From contig NZ_CP097269.1 of the NCBI RefSeq assembly GCF_028473645.1, positions 2,188,001 through 2,252,000 on the forward strand: a stretch of DNA of 64,000 bases. The letters run 5' to 3'. Below, in pieces: positions 10,223 through 19,410 of this stretch (position 1 is its first letter; each line of letters begins with the position of its first letter). The translations under genes were made by a program, and so were the position numbers. The notes beneath the pieces were generated by a model. The model was not told where the DNA came from, ran no database searches, and saw only the letters and a list, made by a program, of their open reading frames with translations. The DNA is from Acidovorax sp. GBBC 1281 (lineage in GTDB: Bacteria; Pseudomonadota; Gammaproteobacteria; Burkholderiales; Burkholderiaceae_C).

Positions 10223-10256
10223 AGCGTCCTTCGGAGCGCTTCGCATGGGGCATGGA

Positions 10257-12896
10257 TCAGGCGTCTGCGGGCGGCGTGCCACCTTCTTCATCGGCGTCGA
10301 TGTCCGGCACATTGGCATCGTTTTCCACGATGCGTTGCAGGCCGCTCAACTGCGAGCCTTCGTCCAGCGCGATCAGCGTCACGCCTTGGGTGGCGCGGCC
10401 CAGTTCGCGGATCTCCGACACGCGGGTGCGAACCAGAACACCCTTGTCAGTGATCAGCATGATCTCGTCATCGGCGTGGACCAGCGTGGCCGCCACGACC
10501 TTGCCGTTGCGCTCGCTCTGCTGGATCGCGATCATTCCCTTGGTGCCCCGGCCATGGCGCGTGTATTCGACGATGCTGGTGCGCTTGCCGTAGCCGTTCG
10601 CAGTGGCGGTGAGCACGCTCTGGGTCTCGTCTTCGGCCACCAGCATGGCGATCACGCTCTGCCCGTCTTCCAGCATCATGCCGCGCACGCCGCGTGCCTG
10701 GCGGCCCAGGGGGCGCACGTCGTTTTCGTCGAAACGCACCGCCTTGCCGCCATCGCTGAACAGCATGACATCGTGCGCACCGTCGGTGAGCGCCGCGCCG
10801 ATCAGGTAGTCGCCATCATCCAGGTTGACGGCGATGATGCCGCCCTTGCGGGGGTTGCTGAATTCATCGAGCGCCGTCTTCTTAACGGTGCCCATGCTCG
10901 TGGCCATGAACACGTAGCGATCAGCCGGGAACGTCCGCATGTCGCCGGTCAGCGGCAGAACCACATTGATCTTTTCGCCTTCTTGCAACGGGAACATGTT
11001 GACGATCGGGCGGCCGCGCGAACCGCGGGAGCCGGCCGGCACTTCCCAGACCTTGAGCCAGTAGAGGCGACCGCGGTTGGAAAAGCACAGGATGTAGTCG
11101 TGCGTGTTGGCGATGAAGAGCTGGTCGATCCAGTCGTCTTCCTTGGTCGCCGTCGCCTGCTTGCCGCGGCCGCCGCGTTTTTGCGCCCGGTATTCGGACA
11201 GCGGCTGACTCTTGATGTAGCCCGTGTGGCTGAGCGTGACCACCATGTCGGTGGGCGTGATCAGGTCTTCGGTGGACAGGTCTTGGGCGCTGTATTCGAC
11301 CACGCTGCGCCGCGCCCCGAGCTTGTGCTGGCCGAACTCCTGCTTGATGGACGTCAGCTCTTCGCCAATGATGACGGAGACGCGTTCTGGCTTGGACAGG
11401 ATGTCCAGCAGGTCTTCGATCACGGCCATCACGTCCCGGTATTCGGAAACGATCTTGTCCTGCTCCAGGCCGGTCAGGCGCTGCAGACGCATCTGCAGGA
11501 TTTCCTGCGCCTGGGTGTCCGACAACCGGTACAGGCCATCCTGGCCCATTCCGTATTCACGCTCCAGCCCTTCCGGACGGTAGTCGTCCGCATTCACGGT
11601 GCCACCGTCGGCCCGGGTGCGCGTGAGCATCTCGCGCACCAGTTTGCTGTCCCACGAGCGGGTCATCAGTTCCGCCTTGGCCACGGGGGGCGTCGGCGAC
11701 TCGCGAATGATCCGGATGAAGTCGTCGATGTTGGCCAGCGCCACCGCCAGGCCTTCCAGCACATGGCCGCGTTCGCGTGCCTTGCGCAGTTCGAAGACCG
11801 TGCGGCGCGTCACCACTTCGCGGCGGTGCTGCAGGAAGACGCTGACCAGTTCCTTCAGATTGCAAAGGCGCGGCTGCCCGTTCACCAGGGCCACCATGTT
11901 CATGCCGAACGTGTCCTGCAGCTGCGTTTGCTTGTACAGGTTGTTCAGCACCACCTCGGGCACTTCGCCGCGCTTGAGTTCGACCACCAGGCGCATGCCC
12001 GACTTGTCGGACTCGTCCTGGATGTGGCTGATGCCTTCGATCTTCTTCTCGTGCACCAGCTCGGCCATCCGCTCCTGCAGCGTCTTTTTGTTGACCTGGT
12101 ACGGCAGCTCGTCCACGATGATGGCTTGGCGCTGGCCGCGGTCGATGTCCTCGAAGTGGCAGCGCGCACGCATGACCACCTTGCCGCGGCCCGTGCGGTA
12201 GCCGTCCTTCACCCCGTTGATGCCGTAGATGATGCCGGCCGTGGGGAAGTCGGGTGCTGGAATGATCTCCATCAGATCGTCGATGGATGCGTCGGGGTGG
12301 TGCAGCAGGTGCAGGCAACCATCCACTACTTCATTGAGGTTGTGCGGGGGAATGTTGGTGGCCATGCCCACGGCGATACCGCCGGAGCCGTTGACCAGCA
12401 GATTGGGCAGCTTGCTGGGAAGAACCAGCGGCTCTCTCTCGCTGCCGTCGTAATTGGGGCCGAAGTCGACGGTTTCCTTGTCGATGTCCGCCAGCATTTC
12501 ATGGGCGATCTTCGCCAGGCGGATTTCGGTGTAACGCATGGCGGCCGCGTTGTCGCCGTCCACCGAGCCGAAGTTGCCTTGGCCATCGACGAGCAGATGG
12601 CGCATGGAAAAGTCTTGCGCCATGCGCACAATCGTGTCGTACACCGATTGATCACCGTGCGGGTGGTATTTACCGATCACGTCGCCAACGATACGGGCGG
12701 ACTTCTTGTAGGGCCGGTTCCAATCGTTGTTGAGTTCGTGCATTGCGAACAGCACGCGCCGGTGTACCGGTTTGAGGCCATCGCGCGCATCGGGCAGCGC
12801 GCGACCCACAATTACGCTCATCGCGTAATCGAGATAACTTCGCCGCATTTCCTCTTCAAGGCTGATGGGCAGGGTTTCTTTGGCGAACTGTGTCAT
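10257..12896 (-). CDS. gyrA: DNA gyrase subunit A
   Basis: 879 residues. The N-terminal breakage-reunion domain has [33 protein letters not shown] and the catalytic Tyr in AMRYTEIRL. The C-terminal domain carries six-bladed beta-pinwheel repeats and the GyrA box ([10 protein letters not shown], reading [10 protein letters not shown] here). In the quinolone-resistance region the sequence is [11 protein letters not shown]: Gln occupies the position of E. coli Ser83, while Asp87 is kept. The C-terminus ends in an acidic tail (DIDADEEGG). It forms the A2B2 gyrase that introduces negative supercoils. It is transcribed away from the ompA-type gene, with 224 bases of shared upstream region. Confidence 0.97.
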   Translation of the reverse strand: MTQFAKETLPISLEEEMRRSYLDYAMSVIVGRALPDARDGLKPVHRRVLFAMHELNNDWNRPYKKSARIVGDVIGKYHPHGDQSVYDTIVRMAQDFSMRHLLVDGQGNFGSVDGDNAAAMRYTEIRLAKIAHEMLADIDKETVDFGPNYDGSEREPLVLPSKLPNLLVNGSGGIAVGMATNIPPHNLNEVVDGCLHLLHHPDASIDDLMEIIPAPDFPTAGIIYGINGVKDGYRTGRGKVVMRARCHFEDIDRGQRQAIIVDELPYQVNKKTLQERMAELVHEKKIEGISHIQDESDKSGMRLVVELKRGEVPEVVLNNLYKQTQLQDTFGMNMVALVNGQPRLCNLKELVSVFLQHRREVVTRRTVFELRKARERGHVLEGLAVALANIDDFIRIIRESPTPPVAKAELMTRSWDSKLVREMLTRTRADGGTVNADDYRPEGLEREYGMGQDGLYRLSDTQAQEILQMRLQRLTGLEQDKIVSEYRDVMAVIEDLLDILSKPERVSVIIGEELTSIKQEFGQHKLGARRSVVEYSAQDLSTEDLITPTDMVVTLSHTGYIKSQPLSEYRAQKRGGRGKQATATKEDDWIDQLFIANTHDYILCFSNRGRLYWLKVWEVPAGSRGSRGRPIVNMFPLQEGEKINVVLPLTGDMRTFPADRYVFMATSMGTVKKTALDEFSNPRKGGIIAVNLDDGDYLIGAALTDGAHDVMLFSDGGKAVRFDENDVRPLGRQARGVRGMMLEDGQSVIAMLVAEDETQSVLTATANGYGKRTSIVEYTRHGRGTKGMIAIQQSERNGKVVAATLVHADDEIMLITDKGVLVRTRVSEIRELGRATQGVTLIALDEGSQLSGLQRIVENDANVPDIDADEEGGTPPADA

Positions 12897-13120
12897 GGAG
12901 AACTGCGTGGACGGCGGAGGAGGGCCATTCTAGGCGGAACGTCTTGTCGCAAGTGCGCAACACATCAGGGGTAAAGCGCTTTTGTCCTACCGTGCGCGCC
13001 CCGTCTGCAACCACTTTGCGTTGTTACGTATGGCACAATCATTTCAACGTTTTTAGTGATGGTCACTGATGACGTCCATATTCGCAGCGCGGCTGCGGCT
13101 TTTTCCCCAAGAGGAGAACC

Positions 13121-13786
13121 ATGAAGAAACTGAACAAAGTGGCGATGTTGTTGGCCTCTGCTGTGCTTGCTACCTCGGCTGGCGCTCAAGTCAAAGCAGC
13201 CGACGGCGGCAAGGTTGTTGACAACTGGCAGAACGGTACCGGCGAACTGGTGTGGAAGAACGGCACGAATGAACTGTGCTGGCGCGATGCCAACTGGACC
13301 CCTGCTACCGCTGCTGTCGGTTGTGATGGTGCTCTGGTTGCTCAGGCTCCTGCTTCTACCCCTGCCGCTGCTGCTCCCGCACCTGCTGCAACGCCCGCTC
13401 CTGCAGCGCCTCCTGCTCCCGCAGTGGCCAGCAAGGTGACGTACGCTGCCGATGCGTTCTTCGACTTTGACAAGTCCGTGCTCAAGCCAGAAGGCAAGGC
13501 CAAGCTGGATGACCTGGTCTCCAAGGTCAAGAGCGTGAACCTGGAAGTCATTATCGCTGTGGGTCACACCGACTCCGTCGGTACCGATGCCTACAACCAG
13601 AAGCTGTCGGTTCGCCGCGCTGAAGCTGTGAAGGCTTATCTGGTGTCCAAGGGTATCGAAAAGAACCGCGTTTACACTGAAGGCAAGGGCGAGAAGCAAC
13701 CCGTCGCCGACAACAAGACCAAGGAAGGCCGTGCGAAGAACCGTCGCGTGGAAATCGAAGTGGTCGGTACCCGCGCTTCTAACTGA
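13121..13786 (+). CDS. OmpA-family outer membrane protein
   Basis: 221 residues: signal peptide [22 protein letters not shown], a short two-Cys N-terminal segment ([20 protein letters not shown]), a Pro/Ala linker (residues about 75-103) and a C-terminal OmpA peptidoglycan-binding domain ([20 protein letters not shown] ... [24 protein letters not shown] ... [10 protein letters not shown]). The diaminopimelate-contacting Asp and Arg of the TDxxG...R pattern are present. There is no full 8-stranded barrel, so it is a short anchor protein rather than a porin. The ribosome site is AGAGGAG five bases before ATG. A hairpin terminator follows directly. gyrA-ompA-ubiG-gph is a conserved Burkholderiales order. 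Confidence 0.9.
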   Translation: MKKLNKVAMLLASAVLATSAGAQVKAADGGKVVDNWQNGTGELVWKNGTNELCWRDANWTPATAAVGCDGALVAQAPASTPAAAAPAPAATPAPAAPPAPAVASKVTYAADAFFDFDKSVLKPEGKAKLDDLVSKVKSVNLEVIIAVGHTDSVGTDAYNQKLSVRRAEAVKAYLVSKGIEKNRVYTEGKGEKQPVADNKTKEGRAKNRRVEIEVVGTRASN

Positions 13787-13803
13787 TTTCCGAATCAGTC
13801 ACG

Positions 13804-13830
13804 AAAAAGCCCCGGAAACGGGGCTTTTTT
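13804..13830 (+). terminator. Rho-independent terminator after the ompA-type gene
   Basis: AAAAAGCCCCG and CGGGGCTTTTT form an 11-bp stem with a GAAA tetraloop, followed by T residues. The flanking A and T runs make it bidirectional in form, but only the + strand has a gene ending here. It separates the abundant ompA transcript from ubiG-gph. Confidence 0.9.
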
Positions 13831-13862
13831 TATGGGCCATCTCTTTTGGAGCACCTACCCAC

Positions 13863-14576
13863 ATGAGCGATCACATTAATGCCGATCCAGCAGAGCTGGC
13901 CAAATTTTCCGCACTCGCCCACCGCTGGTGGGATCCGGAAAGTGAATTTCGCCCATTGCATCAGATTAATCCGTTGCGTCTGGAATGGATCAATGGCATA
14001 TCGCGTTTGGAAGGGCAGCAGGTGCTGGATGTAGGATGTGGTGGCGGCATCCTCTCCGATTCGATGGCCAGAAAAGGCGCACAGGTAACGGGCATCGATC
14101 TGGCCAGCAAATCATTGCGCATCGCGCAACTGCATGCCTTGGAAACCGGGACACCCCATGTGCAATACCGCGAAATCAGCGTGGAGGACTTGGCTGCGGA
14201 AGTGCCTGGCACGTTCGATACCGTCACCTGCATGGAAATGCTGGAGCACGTGCCGGACCCCGCCTCGGTGATTAAAGCGTGCGCGCGTCTGGTCAAGCCC
14301 GGCGGCTGGGTCTTTTTTTCCACCATCAATCGCAATGCCAAGGCGTTCATGCTGGCAGTCGTCGGCGCCGAATACATTTTGGGCATGCTGCCCAAAGGCA
14401 CGCACGAGTATGCGAAATTCATCAAGCCCAGCGAATTGGCGTCCGCTAGTCGGCTGGCGGGCCTTGATATCGTTCACAGCCGCGGACTGGAGTACAACCC
14501 GCTGACCAAACGCTATTGGCTGAGTGCCGACACTTCGGTCAACTACATGCTCGCTGCACGCCGCGCCGCCGTATGA
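13863..14576 (+). CDS. ubiG: Ubiquinone biosynthesis O-methyltransferase
   Basis: 237 residues beginning [33 protein letters not shown], the classic UbiG N-terminus. SAM-binding motif [16 protein letters not shown], then [10 protein letters not shown] and [14 protein letters not shown] follow in family order. It methylates the two catechol hydroxyls in ubiquinone synthesis. The ATG at 13863 is preferred because homology starts there; the frame is open upstream through the ompA terminator region without similarity. Its stop overlaps the gph start as ATGA, so the two are coupled. Confidence 0.95.
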   Translation: MSDHINADPAELAKFSALAHRWWDPESEFRPLHQINPLRLEWINGISRLEGQQVLDVGCGGGILSDSMARKGAQVTGIDLASKSLRIAQLHALETGTPHVQYREISVEDLAAEVPGTFDTVTCMEMLEHVPDPASVIKACARLVKPGGWVFFSTINRNAKAFMLAVVGAEYILGMLPKGTHEYAKFIKPSELASASRLAGLDIVHSRGLEYNPLTKRYWLSADTSVNYMLAARRAAV

Positions 14577-15250
14577 GTTCACCTGTCTTTACCCATGTTC
14601 GTGCCGTCTTGTTCGACCTCGACGGCACATTGATCGATAGTGCTCCTGACCTGGGTGCTGCCGCCGACAAATTGCGAACGGACCGTGGCTTGCCGTCTCT
14701 GCCTGCCGAGCGGTATCGGCCCATGGCAGGGGCCGGAGCCAGGGGCATGTTGTCCGTGGCATTCGATATGGATACGGCCCATCCTGACTTTCCTGCGTTC
14801 CGGGAAGAGTTCTTCGTCAACTACGAGGCCTGCATTCAGCAGCGCACGAAAGTGTTCGATGGCGTGGAGGCATTGATCGCCGAGTTGACCCGGCGTGGCA
14901 TGCCCTGGGGCATCGTCACCAATAAGGCGGCACGATTCACGGACGTCTTGGTGGCGGCCACGCCGCTGTTCAGCAGCGCTGGAGCGGTGATCAGTGGCGA
15001 CACCACCGCGCACAGCAAACCACATCCTGAGCCCCTGCTCGAAGCCGCCAGACGCCTGGACATCGAGCCAGCGCATTGCATTTACGTCGGCGACGATGAG
15101 CGCGACATCGTCGCGGGCCTTGCGGCTGGCATGCACACCGTGGCCGCTTTATACGGCTACCTCGGTACGCAGACCGCGGTGCACGAGTGGGGCGCACAGG
15201 CCGCAATTAAATCTCCGCTAGAGGTCTTGCAATTGATCTCGGCGCCTTAA
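14573..15250 (+). CDS. gph: Phosphoglycolate phosphatase (HAD family)
   Basis: 225 residues with the HAD motifs in order: [16 protein letters not shown] (nucleophile Asp), [11 protein letters not shown] (motif II), KPHPEPLL (motif III Lys) and [19 protein letters not shown] (motif IV acids). The family removes phosphate from 2-phosphoglycolate arising from DNA repair or RuBisCO. The neighbour ubiG is standard; in Burkholderiales this gene is commonly called gph. Its stop codon TAA at 15248-15250 overlaps the likely -10 element of ssrA. A related HAD phosphatase with another substrate cannot be excluded. Confidence 0.88.
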   Translation: MSSPVFTHVRAVLFDLDGTLIDSAPDLGAAADKLRTDRGLPSLPAERYRPMAGAGARGMLSVAFDMDTAHPDFPAFREEFFVNYEACIQQRTKVFDGVEALIAELTRRGMPWGIVTNKAARFTDVLVAATPLFSSAGAVISGDTTAHSKPHPEPLLEAARRLDIEPAHCIYVGDDERDIVAGLAAGMHTVAALYGYLGTQTAVHEWGAQAAIKSPLEVLQLISAP

Positions 15251-15253
15251 AAT
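15227..15253 (+). promoter_or_regulatory. Probable sigma-70 promoter of ssrA
   Basis: TTGCAA at 15227-15232 and TAAAAT at 15248-15253 are separated by 15 bases and lie 9 bases before the mature tmRNA 5' end at 15263. The -10 element overlaps the gph stop codon. Confidence 0.5.
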
Positions 15254-15262
15254 ATGAGTCTT

Positions 15263-15651
15263 GGGGCTGCCCTGGTTTCGACGTGGGTTCGGAATCGGCG
15301 TGGTGCATGTCGAGCTTGAGTGGCGCTCGTAAATCTGCATTCAAAAAACTAACTGCAAACGACGAACGTTTCGCACTCGCACTCGCCGCTTAAAAACCGG
15401 TGATCGAGCCTTGTAACAGCATGCTAGCGGGCTGGGCAAGGGGGTCGCAAGACCTCCCGGCTGCAAGGTTATTCACGCTGGCTGGTTCCGTGCCGGGTAC
15501 CTTGGCATGGAGCGAGATCCAAGGGTACTGGTGACCCACGTAGCGTGCGACTGCGCGACGTGGGCCATGAGAATCAAAACAGACCGCTAAACATGTAGAT
15601 CTGCCCGAAGAAGGCTTGCGGACGCGGGTTCAATTCCCGCCAGCTCCACCA
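15263..15651 (+). ncRNA. ssrA: tmRNA
   Basis: One-piece tmRNA of 389 nt. The 5' end GGGGCTG pairs with CAGCTCC at 15641-15647, followed by discriminator A and CCA at 15649-15651. The T-arm is CGGGTTCAATTCCCG just before. The tag reading frame resumes at GCA (15355) and ends at TAA (15391-15393), encoding ANDERFALALAA. With SmpB, it rescues stalled ribosomes and tags the nascent chain for proteolysis. The element inserted at its 3' end restores the terminal 19 bases, so the RNA itself is intact, but its original terminator is now 9 kb downstream (24688-24727). Confidence 0.97.
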
Positions 15652-15653
15652 CT
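15635..15653 (+). repeat. attL, 3' end of ssrA
   Basis: 19-bp direct repeat copy covering the end of the tmRNA T-stem, acceptor stem and CCA plus CT. The identical copy is attR at 24663-24681. The bases just outside differ between the copies (T versus C on the left, T versus C on the right), defining the core exactly. Confidence 0.93.
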
Positions 15654-15743
15654 TTTATAACTCGTTGCTTTTAAAGGATTTTTTAGGGTACGGTTACACA
15701 ACCACTGCGGGGAGACACTAAAGGGCACACTTGGAGCCCATGA

Positions 15744-17480
15744 ATGCTGTCCTCGTCGTACCTTCAAAAATCTCGCAACGGCGTTTACTTCGCGCGGTTT
15801 GTTGTTCCTGCGCGACAAAGAGTCCCTGCCGATGGCCGGGACTTCAAACTTTCTACTGGCACCAAGGACCCGCGCCACGCTAAGGCGGCAGCGCGCTATT
15901 TGCGGGTTCTTTTCGACGCCTTCTTGATGGAGAATGCAACAGTTACGCGCGCCAGCGCGGTTGCTTTCCTTCAAGCGCGCATGAAAAAACCAACAGTACC
16001 GCCCATGCCCTTTGGGGTGAAGATAAAGGGGCAGGGATTCGACATTGAGCTGACCGACCTTGGCCCCCAGGATGTGGGCAACATGGACCAGCTCATCGAG
16101 AACGTGACCCGAGGCGCCGCAAGGATTGCACCTTCAACCATTGCGGTTTGGGACCGGCCTTCCGATGAGCCGACCCCGCCAGACCATGCCCCGGCCATCA
16201 ATGAGCCTGGGCGCCTATCGCCCGTGGCAGCAAAGACCGTGGGCCGGTTGGTCAAAGAGTATTTGAAGTACGAGCAGGACCGGGCTACTGAAAAGGAAAT
16301 CGGCGTCAAGAAGGTGCCCCAAATCCGCACCCGCCTGAAACCCTTCATCGACCGTTTCAGCGCTCGGCATGTTGGCACCCTCACGCCTTTGGACTTGGAG
16401 CAGTACCGCAAGGACTTGGCGTACTACCCAAAGAACATCGACAAGTTGCCAGGGGCCGGGGGACTGCCTTTCGATACGCTCATCCAGAGGGTGCGCTCCA
16501 AGTCGCTTTTCCGGGCGAATGGTCAGCAAGCCCAGACCATCACGCAGAACACCTTGGATGGCTACCTAACCGTTGCGGCCAACTTTCTGGAGTTTTGCAA
16601 ACGGCAGTACGCCGTCAATCCAACCCTGTTGGAGGGATTCAAAGTGAAGACAACTCAGGCCCGCAAGGGTGCATCGCGGCGCGCCTTCACTCAGAAGGAA
16701 ATGCAGCAAATCTTCGGGTCGGACTACTACCGGGATGGGGCATACAACCGCTCCTATCAGTATTGGGTCATCCACTTGGCAGCGTTCACCGGAGCGCGCG
16801 TCAATGAGCTCTCGCAACTGACCACCGACGATGTTCGGCAGGACGATGAAGGGCTATGGTTCCTGAACATCACGGCAGCGGAAGACGACGGCCAAAGCGT
16901 CAAGAACGAAGAGAGCCGCCGCATCATTCCGGTGCACCAAAAGCTCATCGACCTGGGGTTCATCGACTATTGCCAAACCAAGAAGTCCGCAGCCAAGGAT
17001 AGGGCTGTCAACTTGTTTGACCTCAACCGGGCCAAGGCCGATGGTTACGGGAAGGCTGCGAGCCAGTGGTTCAACACCAAATACCTGCGGGACTATTTGA
17101 AGATTGAAGACCCGAATGTGGTGTTTCACTCGTTCCGTCATCGGTTCATCAGCTCGCTGGCTCAAGCCATCTTGGACGCCTCGGGCGTATCGGAGGAAAC
17201 GGCCATCAAGGAGCGTATCCCCGAGGCCCTGATTCTTCGTCGCCTTGCTGGTCACTCCGTGGCCCATGCTATGACGGCAGGCCGTGGACAGTTCGATGTC
17301 CACACGGATACCTACACCGGGGCTTTTTCGGTCAGGAGTATGAAGCGGGTAATTGACCGTCTCAATTATCCCGGCGTCGATTTTTTTACCTACATATCTC
17401 CGAGCACTTCTTCGCGAAAGAGAGTTCGCAAGGTTGCTAATGAGCCTTTTGAGGTCTTCTCGTTAGACGGTCTTGTTTAG
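15744..17480 (+). CDS. int: Site-specific tyrosine recombinase (element integrase)
   Basis: 578 residues. The C-terminal catalytic domain shows the tyrosine-recombinase residues: Arg in FTGARVNELSQL, HxxR in HSFRHRFIS, His/Gly in RLAGHSVAHAM and a probable nucleophile Tyr in THTDTYTGAF-like VHTDTYTGAF. The N-terminal half (YLQKSRNGVYFARFVVPARQR ... KLSTGTKDPRHAKAAARYLR) resembles the arm-binding region found in integrases that use tRNA or tmRNA 3' ends. It is longer than lambda-type integrases (about 350-400), mainly in the segment before the core-binding domain. GGAG lies seven bases before ATG. It would catalyse integration and excision between the 19-bp att repeats. The 3' end overlaps the mobC-like gene tail-to-tail by 18 bases. 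Confidence 0.93.
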   Translation: MLSSSYLQKSRNGVYFARFVVPARQRVPADGRDFKLSTGTKDPRHAKAAARYLRVLFDAFLMENATVTRASAVAFLQARMKKPTVPPMPFGVKIKGQGFDIELTDLGPQDVGNMDQLIENVTRGAARIAPSTIAVWDRPSDEPTPPDHAPAINEPGRLSPVAAKTVGRLVKEYLKYEQDRATEKEIGVKKVPQIRTRLKPFIDRFSARHVGTLTPLDLEQYRKDLAYYPKNIDKLPGAGGLPFDTLIQRVRSKSLFRANGQQAQTITQNTLDGYLTVAANFLEFCKRQYAVNPTLLEGFKVKTTQARKGASRRAFTQKEMQQIFGSDYYRDGAYNRSYQYWVIHLAAFTGARVNELSQLTTDDVRQDDEGLWFLNITAAEDDGQSVKNEESRRIIPVHQKLIDLGFIDYCQTKKSAAKDRAVNLFDLNRAKADGYGKAASQWFNTKYLRDYLKIEDPNVVFHSFRHRFISSLAQAILDASGVSEETAIKERIPEALILRRLAGHSVAHAMTAGRGQFDVHTDTYTGAFSVRSMKRVIDRLNYPGVDFFTYISPSTSSRKRVRKVANEPFEVFSLDGLV

Positions 17481-17741
17481 CGGCTGGGTAATACTCACAT
17501 GCTCCGGTATTTGAGCATCTTCGAAGGGGCGGGGCTTGTCACCCTTAGCGGTCGCCCAGGCCTTTTTGAGGATGTTGTGAGCCTGAGGGTCATTAGCCGC
17601 CAACTTAAGTAGGGCGCCTCCCAAAGCGTATTTTCTAGCGTCTGAATTTTTTCTGGCGGTGGTGGATACCTTTGCGAGGATTGCAGCTTTCTCAGCGTCA
17701 AGTTGGCTCAATCGCTTTTTCATGGCAGTTATACTGGTCAT
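17463..17741 (-). CDS. TraD/MobC-like relaxosome accessory protein
   Basis: A 92-residue basic protein. An N-terminal helical region of coiled-coil type (MKKRLSQLDAEKAAILAKVSTTARK) leads to DARKYALGGALLKLAANDPQAHNILKKAW, a pattern I recognise from small TraD/MobC-type proteins encoded divergently next to MobA/MobL relaxases (for example TraD of Ti plasmids). Such proteins help the relaxase at oriT. The divergent relaxase gene at 17898 and the palindromes in the 156-base gap support the role. The assignment rests on pattern and position and is not certain at sequence level. Confidence 0.7.
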   Translation of the reverse strand: MTSITAMKKRLSQLDAEKAAILAKVSTTARKNSDARKYALGGALLKLAANDPQAHNILKKAWATAKGDKPRPFEDAQIPEHVSITQPLNKTV

Positions 17742-17761
17742 GCTATAAATCTCCTTTTCGT

Positions 17762-17806
17762 CCTATTAAATTACCACTTTATTTTTGATTGTGCTAATTT
17801 AATAGG
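17762..17806. promoter_or_regulatory. 11-bp inverted repeat between mob genes (operator or oriT part)
   Basis: CCTATTAAATT at 17762-17772 and AATTTAATAGG at 17796-17806 form a perfect inverted repeat around a 23-base spacer. It is AT-rich in contrast to the surroundings and sits 21 bases upstream of the mobC-like start. It is likely a binding site for a relaxosome or regulatory protein. Confidence 0.55.
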
Positions 17807-17871
17807 GTGAATATCCCGAGCGCGTTAATCAGTCCCAGCCCCCAGGTAGCCCCCTGCAAGGGCTCACTTAT

Positions 17872-17890
17872 GCAAACTCTGCGAGTTTGC
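17872..17890. other. Candidate oriT hairpin
   Basis: GCAAACTC and GAGTTTGC form a perfect 8-bp stem with a 3-base loop, preceded by a smaller repeat AGCCC/GGGCT at 17848-17864. It lies between the divergent mob genes, where MobA/MobL-type oriTs are usually found. The nick site itself cannot be assigned by eye. The hairpin is only 7 bases before the first ATG of the relaxase frame. Confidence 0.45.
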
Positions 17891-17897
17891 GTTCGCC

Positions 17898-19340
17898 ATG
17901 GGCTGTGCCCCTGGACCCCGTTGCTTCGCAATCGCCCCGGGGGGTGCTGTGCCTAGCCTCGCCACTTGGTTTACCCCCTCGCTGCAAGTCTTGCAGCGCT
18001 CCAAAGGCCGTAACGCCGTCGAGGCGGCTGCGTACCGCTCCTGCACTCGGCTGAGCGAGGAGCAGCTAGGCGAGGTGCACGACTACCGCCGTAAGACTGG
18101 TCACGTCTGCACCGAACTGTTCGGTGTTGCCGGTCTTGAAATGGGTTTGGATGATATCGGCACCCTATGGAACAAAGCCGAGCGGGCAGAGACTCGAAAG
18201 AACTCGGCTATCGCCCGCGAGTTGATGGTGCCTCTCGCGCACGACTGGACGGACGAGCAGCGCCGACTTTGCGTGCGTGGCTTGTCCGAAATGCTGGTGG
18301 CCCGCTACGGGGTTGCGGTGATGGCTTCCATCCATCGCCCGGCCAATGGGCAAAACGACCATGTCCATATTTTGTTCACCACCAGAGAGGTGGATTCGCA
18401 AATGACCTTCGGCAAGAAGACCCGCATCCTGGACGACATGAAGACCGGTGAAGTGAAAAACATGCGGGAGGAGGTTTGCCGCATCATGAACGAGCACGCC
18501 AAGGCCAACGGCGCCGACTGGTATGTGTACGCAGGAAAGTTTGCAGAGGTGGTCGAAGGACACATTCCCACGGCTCATATTCCGGTCAATGCCCCCCGCG
18601 AACTGCGCGAGACTATGGAAGCGGAAAACCTGGCGATTGTGGAGGCGCGCCCCCTGCTCAAACGCATCATGCAAGAGTCGAAAGAAACGGCCGCGCAAGT
18701 GGAGGCAGCGTTGCAGGTCGCCGCAAGCGCGGCAACCCAAGAGCACCAGATTGTCAAAGCGGAAGTGCCCCGAGAGCGTCCCTCACGTCTGCCACCTGTT
18801 CCCAGCACAAGCCCATTGGGCGAGGACGCCCAACAGCGGAAATTGCAGCTCACGAATTCCCTTGACCTTCGTCAGGCCTTCCGTGAGGTAAGGCGGACTG
18901 ACGCCAAGCGAAAAGAGGGGCGCGAGGTGGCAAAGAAATGGAAGGAACGCCTCCGCGCACTGAAAGCCGACCCACCCGGACCGCTTGTCTCCATCATGTC
19001 CAAACTGGCTCGTGCCTTGGGCGTCCGGGACACCGTGGCGATTTACGAAGAAAAATTAGCCGAAGCCCGGGCGGCTATCGAGCAATGCAGGAAGAACGAC
19101 ACCGCCTGGACTGCGTACATCAACGACCCAGAGCGCAAGCGCAAATATGACGAGTGGAAGCAATGGCCCGAGCACCGCGAGCGGGTCAAGGCGTACGAGG
19201 CGACGTTGCCCGATGCTCCCCGTCCCAATCCGGTGCCCGGACCAGAAGACCACAGCGCAACCCCGTCCAGCACTTGGAATGGCCCTTTCACTTTTACGCC
19301 GCACCAAACGCCAAAGATTCCCGAACCGTGGGAATGGTGA
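17898..19340 (+). CDS. mobA: MobA/MobL family relaxase
   Basis: Up to 480 residues. Motif I region RSKGRNAVEAAAYRSC, then WNKAERAETRKNSAIARELMVPL, and the metal-binding motif HRPANGQNDHVHILFTTREV (HxH) are hallmarks of the MobA/MobL relaxases. It should nick the element at oriT through a tyrosine and lead the strand into a recipient. The C-terminal half is charged and helical, with no primase motif. The start is uncertain: the ATG at 17898 has no ribosome site and overlaps the candidate oriT, while an in-frame GTG at 17949, preceded by a G-rich stretch, would give 463 residues and a more usual N-terminus. Confidence 0.88.
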   Translation: MGCAPGPRCFAIAPGGAVPSLATWFTPSLQVLQRSKGRNAVEAAAYRSCTRLSEEQLGEVHDYRRKTGHVCTELFGVAGLEMGLDDIGTLWNKAERAETRKNSAIARELMVPLAHDWTDEQRRLCVRGLSEMLVARYGVAVMASIHRPANGQNDHVHILFTTREVDSQMTFGKKTRILDDMKTGEVKNMREEVCRIMNEHAKANGADWYVYAGKFAEVVEGHIPTAHIPVNAPRELRETMEAENLAIVEARPLLKRIMQESKETAAQVEAALQVAASAATQEHQIVKAEVPRERPSRLPPVPSTSPLGEDAQQRKLQLTNSLDLRQAFREVRRTDAKRKEGREVAKKWKERLRALKADPPGPLVSIMSKLARALGVRDTVAIYEEKLAEARAAIEQCRKNDTAWTAYINDPERKRKYDEWKQWPEHRERVKAYEATLPDAPRPNPVPGPEDHSATPSSTWNGPFTFTPHQTPKIPEPWEW

Positions 19341-19410
19341 GGAAGTGCTTCAATTCGCTTTCAGAATCGCTTGGTGCTGGACTATGCATCGCGCCGTTAA
19401 GTGGCGCAGT

